From Mongoliitalea lutea (lineage in GTDB: Bacteria > Bacteroidota > Bacteroidia > Cytophagales > Cyclobacteriaceae), in contig NZ_BMYF01000002.1 of assembly GCF_014652135.1 (NCBI RefSeq), forward strand, positions 62,001-126,000: a stretch of DNA of 64,000 nucleotides. Reading direction: 5' to 3'. The translations under genes and the position numbers were made by a program. Shown piece after piece: positions 1 to 8,561 of the stretch. The notes beneath the pieces were generated by a model. It ran no database searches. It saw nothing but the letters and a program-made list of their open reading frames with translations, and was not told where the DNA came from. The stretch's first letter is position 1, and every line of letters begins with the position of its first letter.

Positions 1-1
1 T

Positions 2-331
2 AGCTTGACTTTTTTGATCACCTTATTGGCAGGTCATTACTTTGCCTTTCATTCCAAATTAGGCAAAGCAAAATCTCAGGACCTCGAAATCAACCAAAAG
101 GTGCAGATCTATGCAGATGCAACGATGCTCCGTTTTTGGTTTTTATTCGGGATTGCCATTTGGGGGTCATTTTCCTTGATGATTACCGAAAATCCTATGT
201 TTACCATTGTGTTGGCAATCAATCTGATATTTGCTTCCTTGGGTAAACCTAGTCCCGATAGGATTGTGCGCTTACTCAAATTAAAAGGTGAAGAGCGTCA
301 GCAGGTAGAAGAGTTGAAGAAAAGAATCTAG
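2..331 (+). CDS. Partial membrane protein of unknown family (5' end outside window)
   Basis: The frame is open from the first bases of the window, and its first possible start is only a TTG, so the true start lies upstream and this is a C-terminal fragment of about 109 residues. It has an N-terminal hydrophobic stretch, two further hydrophobic segments around residues 40-75, and a charged C-terminus (KLKGEERQQVEELKKRI). This suggests a small integral membrane protein with a cytoplasmic tail. The DUF6526 family of Bacteroidota has a similar look, but I cannot confirm that. It converges with the dacB-like gene and their stop codons overlap in the four bases CTAG at 328-331, with no room for a terminator between them. 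Confidence 0.7.
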   Translation, partial: SLTFLITLLAGHYFAFHSKLGKAKSQDLEINQKVQIYADATMLRFWFLFGIAIWGSFSLMITENPMFTIVLAINLIFASLGKPSPDRIVRLLKLKGEERQQVEELKKRI

Positions 332-1641
332 TAGTTCTGTTTGACAAATTGTAACACCTTTTCCATTTCCCTGCGGATTTCAGATGCTTTATTCAGGTAA
401 TTACTGTTCATAAAAGCAAAAGCATAAATTCTTCCAGAATCCCCTTTGATGTATCCTACCAAAGAATGGTTGTTGGACATGGTGCCTGTCTTTGCGAAGA
501 CGTAGGGGCGTTGTGCCTTGTAATTGTTTTTGATAGTTCCATTGATGCCTCCCTGTGGGAAAATACGCATCAATTCTGCGCGGGAAAGCTCTTCTTCCAA
601 TTTGCTCAGTAACTGAATCATGCTGCGTGGTGTACTCAGGTTGTGTCGGGAAAGCCCTGAACCATCTACCCATTGTGGTTTATCCGGTAAATCTTTCAAG
701 TAGGTTTTTTGGATAAACTCTATGGCCCGCTCTGCTTCCAGTTCTGAAAACAAATAATCCGATACCATTAAAAGCAGGTGCTCTGCAATAAAATTGTCTG
801 ACTCCTGCATCAATTCTATCCATAAAGGCCTTAAGCTGCCTGATTTGAATAATTGATGGTTAGCTGGAAGTGGATCCATGCTTAAACTTACTTTTTTCTT
901 CAGCTGAAACTCCATCAGCTGTTGACTAAGTTCAGGAGAAGCGATAAAAGGTAATTCGGCTCTGACCTGATTGTAAGCATTGGGATTGTAGTAAAAAGTA
1001 TTGGAATGAAAATCCCGTTCCATGCGCCAAGTTGGCTTAGTATATGTTTTCACCATGCCAGCAAATAAAGGGACTTGGGCTTGTGGTTTGTTTTGTTGAT
1101 TATTGAAAATCGCCAAATTCCCATAAATGGGTAGGGGCGAGCGCTCTGCTGAATAGGCGTAATAATAATCATCCCACTGCCATCCATACCCAAAGCCCGT
1201 ATCTTTCCAATTGCTATGTGATAATTGGATCTCAGAAAAACGGTTGAAGAATTGATCAATTCTTGCACCATTATTTGCTTTATGGTAGTGCCAGGTTGGA
1301 TCACCGGAACCCCAAATTTTCACTGAATTTCCATTGCTGACATATCGAAAAGTATGTGTACTGTCCCTTAATGTTTTGAGTGTAGCATAGAATGTGAACA
1401 CTTTGATCGTAGAGGCGGGGATAAAATTCAAATGACTGTTTTTCTCATAAATCACCTGCTGACTATCCAAATCAAACAGCATAAATCCAGTCAGGTGATT
1501 ATCGAAAAACGAGCCTCTCCCCATTAAAGCTTCAAAGCGCTCATATTTTTCTCTAACCTCCTCGGTTTGTGCAAAAGAGGAGGGTAAAGTAAGTACTCCA
1601 ATACTACAGAGAACTACTAGGAATAGAACTAATTTCCGCAT
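328..1641 (-). CDS. dacB: D-Ala-D-Ala carboxypeptidase/endopeptidase (PBP4 family)
   Basis: This is a class C low-molecular-weight penicillin-binding protein that trims D-Ala from, or cuts cross-links in, periplasmic peptidoglycan. A signal peptide ends near residue 25 (SSFAQ). The three active-site motifs of the family are all present and in order: SxxK as STIK at residues 77-80, SxN as SDN at 281-283, and KTG at 384-386. The 437-residue length is typical of the family in Bacteroidota. It is the last gene of a tight minus-strand set (yggS, DUF423, dacB), with only three bases between it and DUF423, so co-transcription is likely. The start is the ATG directly before a good signal peptide. Confidence 0.93.
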   Translation of the reverse strand: MRKLVLFLVVLCSIGVLTLPSSFAQTEEVREKYERFEALMGRGSFFDNHLTGFMLFDLDSQQVIYEKNSHLNFIPASTIKVFTFYATLKTLRDSTHTFRYVSNGNSVKIWGSGDPTWHYHKANNGARIDQFFNRFSEIQLSHSNWKDTGFGYGWQWDDYYYAYSAERSPLPIYGNLAIFNNQQNKPQAQVPLFAGMVKTYTKPTWRMERDFHSNTFYYNPNAYNQVRAELPFIASPELSQQLMEFQLKKKVSLSMDPLPANHQLFKSGSLRPLWIELMQESDNFIAEHLLLMVSDYLFSELEAERAIEFIQKTYLKDLPDKPQWVDGSGLSRHNLSTPRSMIQLLSKLEEELSRAELMRIFPQGGINGTIKNNYKAQRPYVFAKTGTMSNNHSLVGYIKGDSGRIYAFAFMNSNYLNKASEIRREMEKVLQFVKQNY

Positions 1642-1644
1642 AGT

Positions 1645-2016
1645 TTATGCTTTAACCCGGATCAAATTTAACCATCCAGCAATGAAAGCTACTCCGCCCA
1701 AAGGTGTAATGGCGCCTAGCCAGGTTATGCCAGTAATACTCAAGACATACAAAGAACCTGAAAAAATCAGGATGCCAATCGTCAATAGTAGGTAGGAGAG
1801 ATTTAGGTGTTTGACTGTGGGTTGCAGCTGTTTCCAGATAGCAAAAATCAATAAACCTAAAGCATGGTAAAAATGGTATTTAACCGCAGTTTCAAAGGTG
1901 TCCATTCTGCCATTGGCTTCTAAAGTTGGCTGCAATCCATGGGCTCCAAAAGCACCAATACCAACTGCCAAAGCAAGCAATACTGCCGCCCCAATCATCC
2001 AAATTCGATTATTCAT
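1645..2016 (-). CDS. DUF423 family small membrane protein
   Basis: This is a small integral membrane protein with four predicted transmembrane helices. Its N-terminus carries the hallmark GAFGAHGL of the DUF423 (YgdD/YwdK) family, followed by a conserved YHFYHALGLL segment. Its molecular function is unknown. I place the start at the ATG at 2016, one base after the yggS stop, because family members begin directly with the first helix (MNNRIWMIGAAV). The open frame reaches 2049, but the extra 11 residues overlap yggS. It sits between yggS and dacB in a probable operon. Confidence 0.88.
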   Translation of the reverse strand: MNNRIWMIGAAVLLALAVGIGAFGAHGLQPTLEANGRMDTFETAVKYHFYHALGLLIFAIWKQLQPTVKHLNLSYLLLTIGILIFSGSLYVLSITGITWLGAITPLGGVAFIAGWLNLIRVKA

Positions 2017-2017
2017 A

Positions 2018-2692
2018 TTACTGGTAATTTCTTTCTCCAAAAATGGCACTTCCTACGCGCACCATGGTACTTCCTTCCTCTTGGGCTAACAGGTAATCTC
2101 CGCTCATACCCATTGAAAGTTCTTTCAATTCAACGTTGCTTGGGAGTGCTTCGTTTTGAAGTGATTCAAACAAATTTTTCAAAAAGCGGAATTCTGCCCG
2201 GATTTGGTCCTCATCATCGGTATAAGTGGCCATGCCCATCAATCCGATGATTTTTACACTATCCAGTTTTGCTAACGCTTCATCGTGTAACAAGGTACGT
2301 AATTCAACCTCATCTAAACCAAACTTACTTTCCTCTTTCGCTATATACACTTGTAGCAACACTTGTATAATACGCTCATTCTTTTTCGCTTCTTTATCAA
2401 TTTCTTTCAATAGCTTCAAAGAATCCACACTATGGATCAAATGAACAAATGGTGCAAGGTATTTGACTTTATTACGCTGCAAATGTCCAATCATATGCCA
2501 TCGGATATCCTTAGGCAATTGTTCTGCTTTCTCACTCATTTCCTGCACCTTATTTTCTCCAAAGTCCCTGATACCTGCCTCATAAGCCTCTAGCAAGAGT
2601 TTATTCGGTTTTGTTTTACTGACCGCCACCAAGGTGCAGGTTGGATTAATAAAAGTATTTTTTAGGGAAATTAGATTTTCTTTCAGGTTCAT
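2018..2692 (-). CDS. yggS: YggS/PROSC family pyridoxal phosphate homeostasis protein
   Basis: This is a single-domain PLP-binding protein of the alanine-racemase fold (YggS, human PLPBP). It is involved in vitamin B6 and amino-acid homeostasis and is not an enzyme with a known substrate. The Schiff-base lysine is K27 within LVAVSKTKP, followed by the conserved GENKVQEM and WHMIGHLQRNK segments and the C-terminal LSMGMSGDY phosphate-binding motif. Length (224) is normal. It is the first gene of the yggS-DUF423-dacB set and is divergent from the GH3 gene, with a 49-bp shared promoter region. Confidence 0.93.
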   Translation of the reverse strand: MNLKENLISLKNTFINPTCTLVAVSKTKPNKLLLEAYEAGIRDFGENKVQEMSEKAEQLPKDIRWHMIGHLQRNKVKYLAPFVHLIHSVDSLKLLKEIDKEAKKNERIIQVLLQVYIAKEESKFGLDEVELRTLLHDEALAKLDSVKIIGLMGMATYTDDEDQIRAEFRFLKNLFESLQNEALPSNVELKELSMGMSGDYLLAQEEGSTMVRVGSAIFGERNYQ

Positions 2693-2697
2693 TCGCT

Positions 2698-2705
2698 TAA
2701 TTTTG
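2698..2705 (+). promoter_or_regulatory. Candidate -7 element for the GH3-LysE genes
   Basis: TAATTTTG matches the Bacteroidota -7 consensus TAnnTTTG exactly and lies 36 bases before the GH3 start codon. The matching -33 TTTG is weak (TTTC near 2676-2680), so this is a modest call. Confidence 0.3.
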
Positions 2706-2741
2706 GTAAGTTAGAATAACACGCAGCACACAGACAAAGAT

Positions 2742-4292
2742 ATGGCTATATTAGGTACATTACTAAAAAAAGGCATAAGATTACGGGAGTCTCTAGAACA
2801 GGAATACAGCAACCCTTTGGAACTTCAGAAGCAATGCCTTAAAAAGTTATTGATTACAGCCAAGGATACGGAGATAGGGAAGAAATACGGTTTTGCAGAG
2901 ATTTTGAAGTCTTTCAAGGAACCTAGTGATCTCTTCCATCAGAAATTTGCCAGCAAGGTGCCCATTTACAATTATGATAAAATTTACGAGGAATGGTGGT
3001 ACCGGCTTAAAGATGGAGAGAAGAATATCACTTGGCCAGATGCTATCCGTTATTTTGCCTTGACTTCCGGTACTTCTGGGGCTTCTTCCAAATACATTCC
3101 CATCACCAAAGACATGGTGAAAGCCATACGGAAAACGGGTGTTCGGCAAATTCTGAGCTTATCCAAATATGACCTGCCGGATGATTTATTTACCAAGGGG
3201 ATTTTGATGCTTGGAGGCAGTACTGATTTGGATTTTAATGGGACATTTTTCTCAGGGGACTTGAGCGGAATTACTACAGGTAGATTACCCGTGTGGTTTC
3301 AGCGTTTTTACAAGCCTGGTAAGCAAATCTCAAAGAATAAGGATTGGGGTGAAAAGTTGGAACAGATTGTGCAAAAGGCTCCATCTTGGGATATAGGGAT
3401 TATTGTGGGGGTGCCTGCTTGGTTGCAGATTTTATTGGAAAAAATCATCGAGCGCTACCAATTGAAGCATATTCACGAGATTTGGCCTAATCTCCAAATT
3501 TTTGTACATGGGGGAGTGGCCTTTGAACCCTATAAAAAGGGCTTTCAAAAGTTGCTTGGGAAACCGTTGATTTACATGGAGACCTATTTGGCTTCTGAAG
3601 GTTTTTTAGCCTTTCAAGCATTGCCTAATAGAAACTCGATGCGCTTGGTGTTGAATAATGGGATCTTTCATGAGTTTATCCCGTTTACGGATGAGAATTT
3701 TGATGAGAATGGAGAAGTCCGGCCCAATGCCACCATACTCAATATCAGTCAGGTCCAAGAAGGTGTTGATTACGCACTATTGATATCCACCTGTTCAGGA
3801 GCTTGGAGGTATTTGATTGGAGATACCATTCGCTTTGAAAGCAAAGCTGAAGTGGAAATTCGTATTACTGGGAGAACGAAGCATTTTCTTTCGCTCTGTG
3901 GAGAGCACTTATCCGTGGATAACATCAATCAAGCCGTAAAAATGGCAGAGGAAGAGCTGAATATTGATATTAGGGAATTTACCGTTGCTGGCATGCCTCA
4001 TGGGACCTTGTTTGCACATCATTGGTTTGCAGGTACAGATTCGGATGTGTCAGAGGAGTTGCTCAGGGAGCGAATAGATACCTATCTTCATCAGTTAAAT
4101 GATGATTATGGAGTTGAGCGTAAACATGCCTTGAAAGAAATGCGACTTTCCAAAATTCCAAGTCACCTGTTCTATGATTGGCTTCGTGCCCAAGGGAAAG
4201 AAGGTGGACAAAATAAATTCCCGAGAGTATTGAAAGGGGATAAAATGAATGATTGGTTGGATTTTCTTCGTGCAAATGGAGTGAAGCTATGA
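2742..4292 (+). CDS. GH3 family acyl-amido synthetase (auxin-responsive GH3 homologue)
   Basis: This belongs to the GH3 branch of the adenylate-forming (ANL) superfamily. In plants these enzymes adenylate a carboxylic acid such as indole-acetate or jasmonate and conjugate it to an amino acid; the bacterial substrates are unknown. The ATP-binding motif TSGTSG is near residues 109-114, and the other family signatures are visible: METYLASEG near 285, WRYLIGDTIRF near 356 and GRTKHFLSLCGEHLS near 377. The 516-residue length is close to the roughly 500-600 of plant GH3 proteins. No signal peptide is visible, so it should be cytoplasmic. Its stop overlaps the start of a LysE-family exporter (ATGA), which implies coupled translation and possibly export of the product or of the amino-acid substrate. 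Confidence 0.85.
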   Translation: MAILGTLLKKGIRLRESLEQEYSNPLELQKQCLKKLLITAKDTEIGKKYGFAEILKSFKEPSDLFHQKFASKVPIYNYDKIYEEWWYRLKDGEKNITWPDAIRYFALTSGTSGASSKYIPITKDMVKAIRKTGVRQILSLSKYDLPDDLFTKGILMLGGSTDLDFNGTFFSGDLSGITTGRLPVWFQRFYKPGKQISKNKDWGEKLEQIVQKAPSWDIGIIVGVPAWLQILLEKIIERYQLKHIHEIWPNLQIFVHGGVAFEPYKKGFQKLLGKPLIYMETYLASEGFLAFQALPNRNSMRLVLNNGIFHEFIPFTDENFDENGEVRPNATILNISQVQEGVDYALLISTCSGAWRYLIGDTIRFESKAEVEIRITGRTKHFLSLCGEHLSVDNINQAVKMAEEELNIDIREFTVAGMPHGTLFAHHWFAGTDSDVSEELLRERIDTYLHQLNDDYGVERKHALKEMRLSKIPSHLFYDWLRAQGKEGGQNKFPRVLKGDKMNDWLDFLRANGVKL

Positions 4293-4933
4293 GTCCAGCA
4301 TTGTTGGAAGGAATGAGTATGGGCTTGTTGCTGTCAGCAATGGTTGGGCCAGTGTTTTTTACGCTGGTTCAAAACAGCCTCCAAAATGGTTTCAGACACA
4401 CGGCAGTCTTAGCTTTAGGTATTTTTGTAAGTGACCTGCTGTATGTGTTACTGACCTATTTTAGCATCAATTTATTGGCAAAAAGCACCTATTTTGAGGT
4501 TGTTCTTGGCTATGCAGGAGGGCTGGTTTTGGGAGGTTTCGGGGTTAGCTCCATCTTGAAAAAAAATGTCAACCGTCCTAATTCTGGAGGGCTCCCTGTG
4601 TTAAAAGATAGCAAAAAGAAAGGGTTTTGGAAAGGTTTCAGCATCAATGGTATCAATCCTTTTGTACTCCTGTTTTGGATTTCCATAGCAGGTTTGGTGG
4701 CCATAAAGGATAATTTTGATAGGGTAGACGTAGGCTTATTTTACGCTGGGATTTTGGTGACAGTATTTTTGATTGATTTGTTGAAAGCGTTTGTGGCCAA
4801 GCAATTGAGTGGTTTTGTAACTCCCGGCATTATGCAAAAACTAAATATTGCTGTAGGTGTATTTTTGGTGTTTTTCGGATTTCGGTTGATTTGGTTTGCC
4901 TTTGAAAAACACCAAGCCCTTTTCGCTGGTTAA
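4289..4933 (+). CDS. LysE/RhtB family exporter
   Basis: This is a small inner-membrane transporter with about six hydrophobic segments, in the LysE/RhtB superfamily that exports amino acids and related compounds. The N-terminal GLLLSAMVGPVFFTL block matches the conserved first helix of the family, and GINPFVLLFWISIAG fits the mid-protein motif. I choose the ATG at 4289, which overlaps the GH3 stop in ATGA; the longer frame to 4253 would add 12 unlikely polar residues inside GH3. The tight coupling to an amino-acid-conjugating synthetase is the main clue to its substrate. That link is inference. Confidence 0.87.
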   Translation: MSPALLEGMSMGLLLSAMVGPVFFTLVQNSLQNGFRHTAVLALGIFVSDLLYVLLTYFSINLLAKSTYFEVVLGYAGGLVLGGFGVSSILKKNVNRPNSGGLPVLKDSKKKGFWKGFSINGINPFVLLFWISIAGLVAIKDNFDRVDVGLFYAGILVTVFLIDLLKAFVAKQLSGFVTPGIMQKLNIAVGVFLVFFGFRLIWFAFEKHQALFAG

Positions 4934-4950
4934 GGATAAAAGACGGTTCT

Positions 4951-5553
4951 ATGAAAAATATTCTTCCAGTTATTTTACTTACCTTCTGCTTGGTTTTTAT
5001 GGTGGTTTTAGCTGTTGAAGCGCAGACTCAAGGTGAGATTCTCCAAGATTTCAATCAGGTTAGGATTGACTACAACAAGCAGGGCATGATGATTTTGGGT
5101 TCTTGGGCCGTCGGAAATATCATTTGGGGAGGTGTAATGGCTGGAAGAACTACCGGGGAAATCCAAGGATTCCATCAGATGAATGCTTACTGGAATTCTA
5201 TTAATTTATTGATTGCTGGGTTTGGCTATTACTCCGCGATGAAGGAAGTGCCCAGTGCTGATTTCTGGGAAACCATGAGGAGTCAACAGTCCATAGAAAA
5301 GATTTTGTTGGTCAATGCAGGTTTAGATGTGGCCTATATGGCGGGAGGCTTGTATATGCTGGAGCGAGGGAGAAGGACGGATAATGAGCGCTTGAGTGGC
5401 TTTGGGAAGTCAGTAATTTTGCAGGGTGCCTTTTTGATGAGTTTTGATGCTATTAAATTTTTGATCCACAATAGCCATGGAAAGGGATTGCCCAACTTAC
5501 TTGAAAATGTCAGTTTGGGCCCAGGAGGGATAGGCTTCCGAATGCTTTTCTAA
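4951..5553 (+). CDS. Exported or membrane protein of unknown function (DUF6992-like)
   Basis: This 200-residue protein has an N-terminal signal sequence (ending near AVEAQ, residue 25) and about three further hydrophobic segments, for example GSWAVGNIIWGGVMAG and INLLIAGFGYYSA. The pattern resembles a Bacteroidota family I recall as DUF6992, which I cannot verify here. It starts 17 bases after the LysE gene on the same strand, so it may belong to the GH3-LysE transcription unit. It converges with the small lipoprotein gene that follows. No catalytic motif was recognised. Confidence 0.75.
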   Translation: MKNILPVILLTFCLVFMVVLAVEAQTQGEILQDFNQVRIDYNKQGMMILGSWAVGNIIWGGVMAGRTTGEIQGFHQMNAYWNSINLLIAGFGYYSAMKEVPSADFWETMRSQQSIEKILLVNAGLDVAYMAGGLYMLERGRRTDNERLSGFGKSVILQGAFLMSFDAIKFLIHNSHGKGLPNLLENVSLGPGGIGFRMLF

Positions 5554-5567
5554 CCAAATTTCTTTTG

Positions 5568-5939
5568 TTAGTTTATTCGATGGGCGCTCACGACCACCAC
5601 AGGTCTCGGAGGGATGCCGAAAGTTGTGCATCTATACCCTAATTCACTTTCTAGAGGTTGACGTATTCTTATACGTAACCGTATATTTGACTCTCCAAAA
5701 CGGTTTCTATCTAAGTTCAACCCCATACGATGATTACGCCTACTGGCAGTGGAGCCTACTAATTCCTCCAAGCGTTCTACATCATCCTCGTCAAAAGTAA
5801 AGACCATAAAACCACAATCACCATCGATACCCAAAGTTGTCACTTCAAATACATCTGTGGGTAATCCCATTGTTGGGTCGGATTCAGTGCAGGCCGTGTA
5901 AAGTCTAATCAACAAGAAAAAGAGAAGGAATTTTTTCAT
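5568..5939 (-). CDS. Small putative lipoprotein, unknown function
   Basis: A 123-residue protein with a short hydrophobic leader and a cysteine at residue 17 in the context LYTAC, an imperfect lipobox (Tyr at -3), so it is probably membrane-anchored by lipid. The mature part has a charged, possibly beta-rich stretch but no motif I recognise. It is a single gene that converges with the DUF6992-like gene; a 143-bp gap separates its start from the lepB stop. It is real rather than a chance frame because it has a leader, a cysteine and no competing gene on the other strand. Confidence 0.6.
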   Translation of the reverse strand: MKKFLLFFLLIRLYTACTESDPTMGLPTDVFEVTTLGIDGDCGFMVFTFDEDDVERLEELVGSTASRRNHRMGLNLDRNRFGESNIRLRIRIRQPLESELGYRCTTFGIPPRPVVVVSAHRIN

Positions 5940-6049
5940 AGGCTCATTTTTTCATTAGGACGTAGTTACCCATGTTTTTGTCTTGCCTTTTCACAATAAT
6001 TTTGTCGCAGAAGCAATCAGACTTAAAGTAAATAAAGAGTTAAGCATAT

Positions 6050-6074
6050 AAAAAAAGGGGCGCTTGGCCCCTTT
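6050..6074 (-). terminator. Intrinsic terminator of the hydrolase-parAB-lepB operon
   Basis: A perfect 8-bp stem (AAAGGGGC at 6054-6061, GCCCCTTT at 6067-6074) with a 5-base loop is followed on the minus strand by seven T residues. It begins 9 bases after the lepB stop codon. Confidence 0.85.
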
Positions 6075-6082
6075 ATTTTTTC

Positions 6083-7162
6083 TTACTTGATTCCATTGAA
6101 GAATCGATTCCATCGGATTTTACTGAACATGGATTTATGTTTATCCAAAGACAGCCATAAGAACCAGGCTTTGCCTACCACATGGTCTTCCGGTACAAAT
6201 CCCCAGTAGCGGGAGTCGTAGGAGTCATGTCTATTATCACCCATCATGAAGTAATAATTTTGCTTGAAGGTGTAGGAAGTCACCTCTTGTCCATCAATGA
6301 TCAATCGGTTGTTTTGAACCTGCACATCTTTTAAGCGCTCATAATACTGAATGGTGCGAGCATATTTCGCCATAGTCTCATCGTTGATTTCTATGGTCCA
6401 CCCTTTTCCAGGTACTTCCAAAGGTCCAAAATTATCTTTATTCCAACCAAAGTAAGCACCATCGGGGAATATCCGTGGGTCACCTGAATTTGGACGCTCT
6501 GCGCGTAACATGACATTACCGATTGCCGGAGATTTTTTCAGCCGATCTATATTTTCCTCAGTAGCCATAGCCATGTAACCTACTCCATTGCTGAATGGCA
6601 TATAACTATCTTTGTTGATGCCATACTCATTGAAGAAGTCTTCATTTAAGTTTTTTTCCGTCAAGATATCGAAAGAAAACTGCATTTTGGGAGGGTCATC
6701 GCCTCTTTCTCCATTGATGTAAATATCAGTTTCTCGAATTTCTAAAATATCACCTGGTACCGCTACAGCCCGTTTGATGTAGTTGGTTCGCAGGTCTACG
6801 GGGATATCAATTTCTTCTGGAAAATTGAAAACCACCACATCATTTCGTTTTATCTTGGTAAATCCAGGCAGACGCATGTACGGTAATTGAATCCAATCCT
6901 TATAAGAATTGATTTCTGTTCCCCAGATCTTCTGATGCGTCAGAGGCATTTGGATTACTGTTTTGGGTACCCTGGTTCCGTAATGCATCTTGCTTACGAA
7001 AAGAAAATCACCTACTAAAAGGGATTTTTCCATGGATCCTGTAGGGATCGTAAAGGGCTCAAGGAGCAACCAACGGATTAAACTCGCAGCTATAACAGCA
7101 AAGACGAGAGCGTCAATCCATTCGCGGGTTGCTGACTTTTTTTTCTTTTGTTCTTCTTGCAT
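6083..7162 (-). CDS. lepB: Signal peptidase I
   Basis: This membrane-anchored serine protease removes signal peptides from exported proteins. After a lysine-rich cytoplasmic tail and one transmembrane helix comes the catalytic serine in PTGSMEKSL (Ser43 with the start used here). The catalytic lysine follows in YIKRAVAVPGD (Lys130), and the C-terminal box is MGDNRHDSYDSRYWG. The protein is longer than average because of an insertion between boxes D and E, which is common in Bacteroidota. The longest frame starts with TTG at 7171; I prefer the ATG three codons downstream. It is the last gene of the operon and is followed directly by a terminator. Confidence 0.94.
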   Translation of the reverse strand: MQEEQKKKKSATREWIDALVFAVIAASLIRWLLLEPFTIPTGSMEKSLLVGDFLFVSKMHYGTRVPKTVIQMPLTHQKIWGTEINSYKDWIQLPYMRLPGFTKIKRNDVVVFNFPEEIDIPVDLRTNYIKRAVAVPGDILEIRETDIYINGERGDDPPKMQFSFDILTEKNLNEDFFNEYGINKDSYMPFSNGVGYMAMATEENIDRLKKSPAIGNVMLRAERPNSGDPRIFPDGAYFGWNKDNFGPLEVPGKGWTIEINDETMAKYARTIQYYERLKDVQVQNNRLIIDGQEVTSYTFKQNYYFMMGDNRHDSYDSRYWGFVPEDHVVGKAWFLWLSLDKHKSMFSKIRWNRFFNGIK

Positions 7163-7176
7163 GATTTTCAAAAATA

Positions 7177-7899
7177 TTAGAAAGATAGGAAATCATCCAT
7201 GGACAGCACACCTTTTTTATCCTGAATCCACTCCGAAACCAATACTGCTCCCATAGCAAAGCCTTTTCTACTGTGGGCTGTGTGGGTAATCTCGATATCG
7301 TCGATGTCCGAACTATAGGTAATGGTGTGTGTACCAGGGGCTGGGTCAATTCGTTTGGCGCTGATGGGTAAGGAGTCAGCTTCAATAGCTTGGCCTTCAT
7401 CTAAGGTCCACCTTTGAAAGCGTGACTGTTCTGCTAAAATTCCTTCCGCAAGTGTGATTGCAGTGCCTGAAGGAGCATCTTTTTTCTCTGTATGATGAAT
7501 TTCTTCCATGCTGATTTTGTAATCTACTTGATCCTTCATCAAGCTGGCGAGAAATCTATTTACCTTGAAGAAAATATTTACCCCCACACTGAAGTTGGAA
7601 GCATAGAAAAATGCTGTATTCTTTTCTTTGGTTAACTGCTCAATGACTGGCTTTTCGTGTAACCAACCTGTGGTACCTGATACCACTGGAATACCTCGGC
7701 TGATAGCCCAGGAGATATTTTCCACAGCAGCCTCCGGTTGGGAGAATTCTATAGCTACATCAATCGTTTTGATAGCTAAACTGTCCAATTCAGCCATATT
7801 ATCAATAGTAATTCTACCGGCTATGGAATGGCCACGGGACTCCGCTATCTCAGCTATTATCTTTCCCATTTTTCCGTAACCTAATAAGAGTATGTTCAT
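7177..7899 (-). CDS. dapB: 4-hydroxy-tetrahydrodipicolinate reductase
   Basis: This enzyme reduces hydroxy-tetrahydrodipicolinate with NAD(P)H in the diaminopimelate/lysine pathway, feeding peptidoglycan synthesis. The dinucleotide-binding GYGKMGKI is at residues 7-14. GTTGW is present, and the catalytic block EIHHTEKKDAPSGTA carries the essential His-His and Lys. At 240 residues it is slightly shorter than the E. coli enzyme (273), as in other Bacteroidota. It lies one base after the DUF5683 gene's partner and 14 bases before lepB, inside the six-gene operon. Confidence 0.94.
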   Translation of the reverse strand: MNILLLGYGKMGKIIAEIAESRGHSIAGRITIDNMAELDSLAIKTIDVAIEFSQPEAAVENISWAISRGIPVVSGTTGWLHEKPVIEQLTKEKNTAFFYASNFSVGVNIFFKVNRFLASLMKDQVDYKISMEEIHHTEKKDAPSGTAITLAEGILAEQSRFQRWTLDEGQAIEADSLPISAKRIDPAPGTHTITYSSDIDDIEITHTAHSRKGFAMGAVLVSEWIQDKKGVLSMDDFLSF

Positions 7900-7900
7900 G

Positions 7901-8542
7901 TTAGAAATTAATTTTTAAACTCAAGCCCACCAAGGCACCTCCTGCTGTCAGCATCTCAAAATTCGGTTCAAATCTAAAACTCAAATCTTCACTGACATCA
8001 AAAGAAGATAAATGTGCATCTATATGCGCATCTAAGATATTTAATGCATAAATTCCTATAAAGAGGAAGTAATTCAAATCCCGGTTTCTCCTCCAGAAAT
8101 TCACATTTCTCACCAAACCATCCCGATTGAGATTGGGGAAATCTGTTGGTTCCTGTCGATCCAATCTTCGTAGATTATCCAAAAACAACTGATACCTTCT
8201 ACCATTAAAATCAATGAAGAAAATGTTGGTAGCAAATCCTCCATAAATCAAAGGGGCTTTCCAAGCTTTATTGTTATAAACTTGTCCCGAACCAGGTAAT
8301 AAGGCGGATAAGATAGTGGCTGTTTTGGGGTCTTTGACATCTCGATCGAAGAGTTTTATACTCAGGGTGTCATTGACAATGATTTCCTGCGCATAACTAT
8401 CTACAAAAGAGAATAAAAAAAGGAAAAAAAACACCAAGCGTCCCCTTTTTGCAAGGGAATTAGCTGTGTTTTTAACAAAAATTAGGCTTTGAAAGACCTT
8501 TGAAAGGTGGTTTTCCCAGCTGAACTGTGTCCTTGTCAGCAT
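7901..8542 (-). CDS. DUF5683 domain protein
   Basis: A 213-residue protein whose C-terminal two thirds match the DUF5683 pattern of Bacteroidota: ATILSALLPGSGQVYNNK, then hydrophobic segments and an ALNILDAHIDAHL motif. A hydrophobic segment ending DSYAQ at residues 36-52 looks like a signal peptide, which leaves about 35 odd residues in front of it. The true start may therefore lie downstream, but no good ATG is available there, so I keep the first ATG. Function is unknown. It sits between parB and dapB with gaps of 19 and 1 bases, an arrangement I recall from other Bacteroidota. Confidence 0.85.
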   Translation of the reverse strand: MLTRTQFSWENHLSKVFQSLIFVKNTANSLAKRGRLVFFFLFLFSFVDSYAQEIIVNDTLSIKLFDRDVKDPKTATILSALLPGSGQVYNNKAWKAPLIYGGFATNIFFIDFNGRRYQLFLDNLRRLDRQEPTDFPNLNRDGLVRNVNFWRRNRDLNYFLFIGIYALNILDAHIDAHLSSFDVSEDLSFRFEPNFEMLTAGGALVGLSLKINF

Positions 8543-8561
8543 CTCCTGTTGGTGCGTCTAC

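Noticed and set aside
1939-2250. 103-codon plus-strand frame opposite DUF423 and yggS
   Set aside because: Shadow of two well-supported genes on the other strand.
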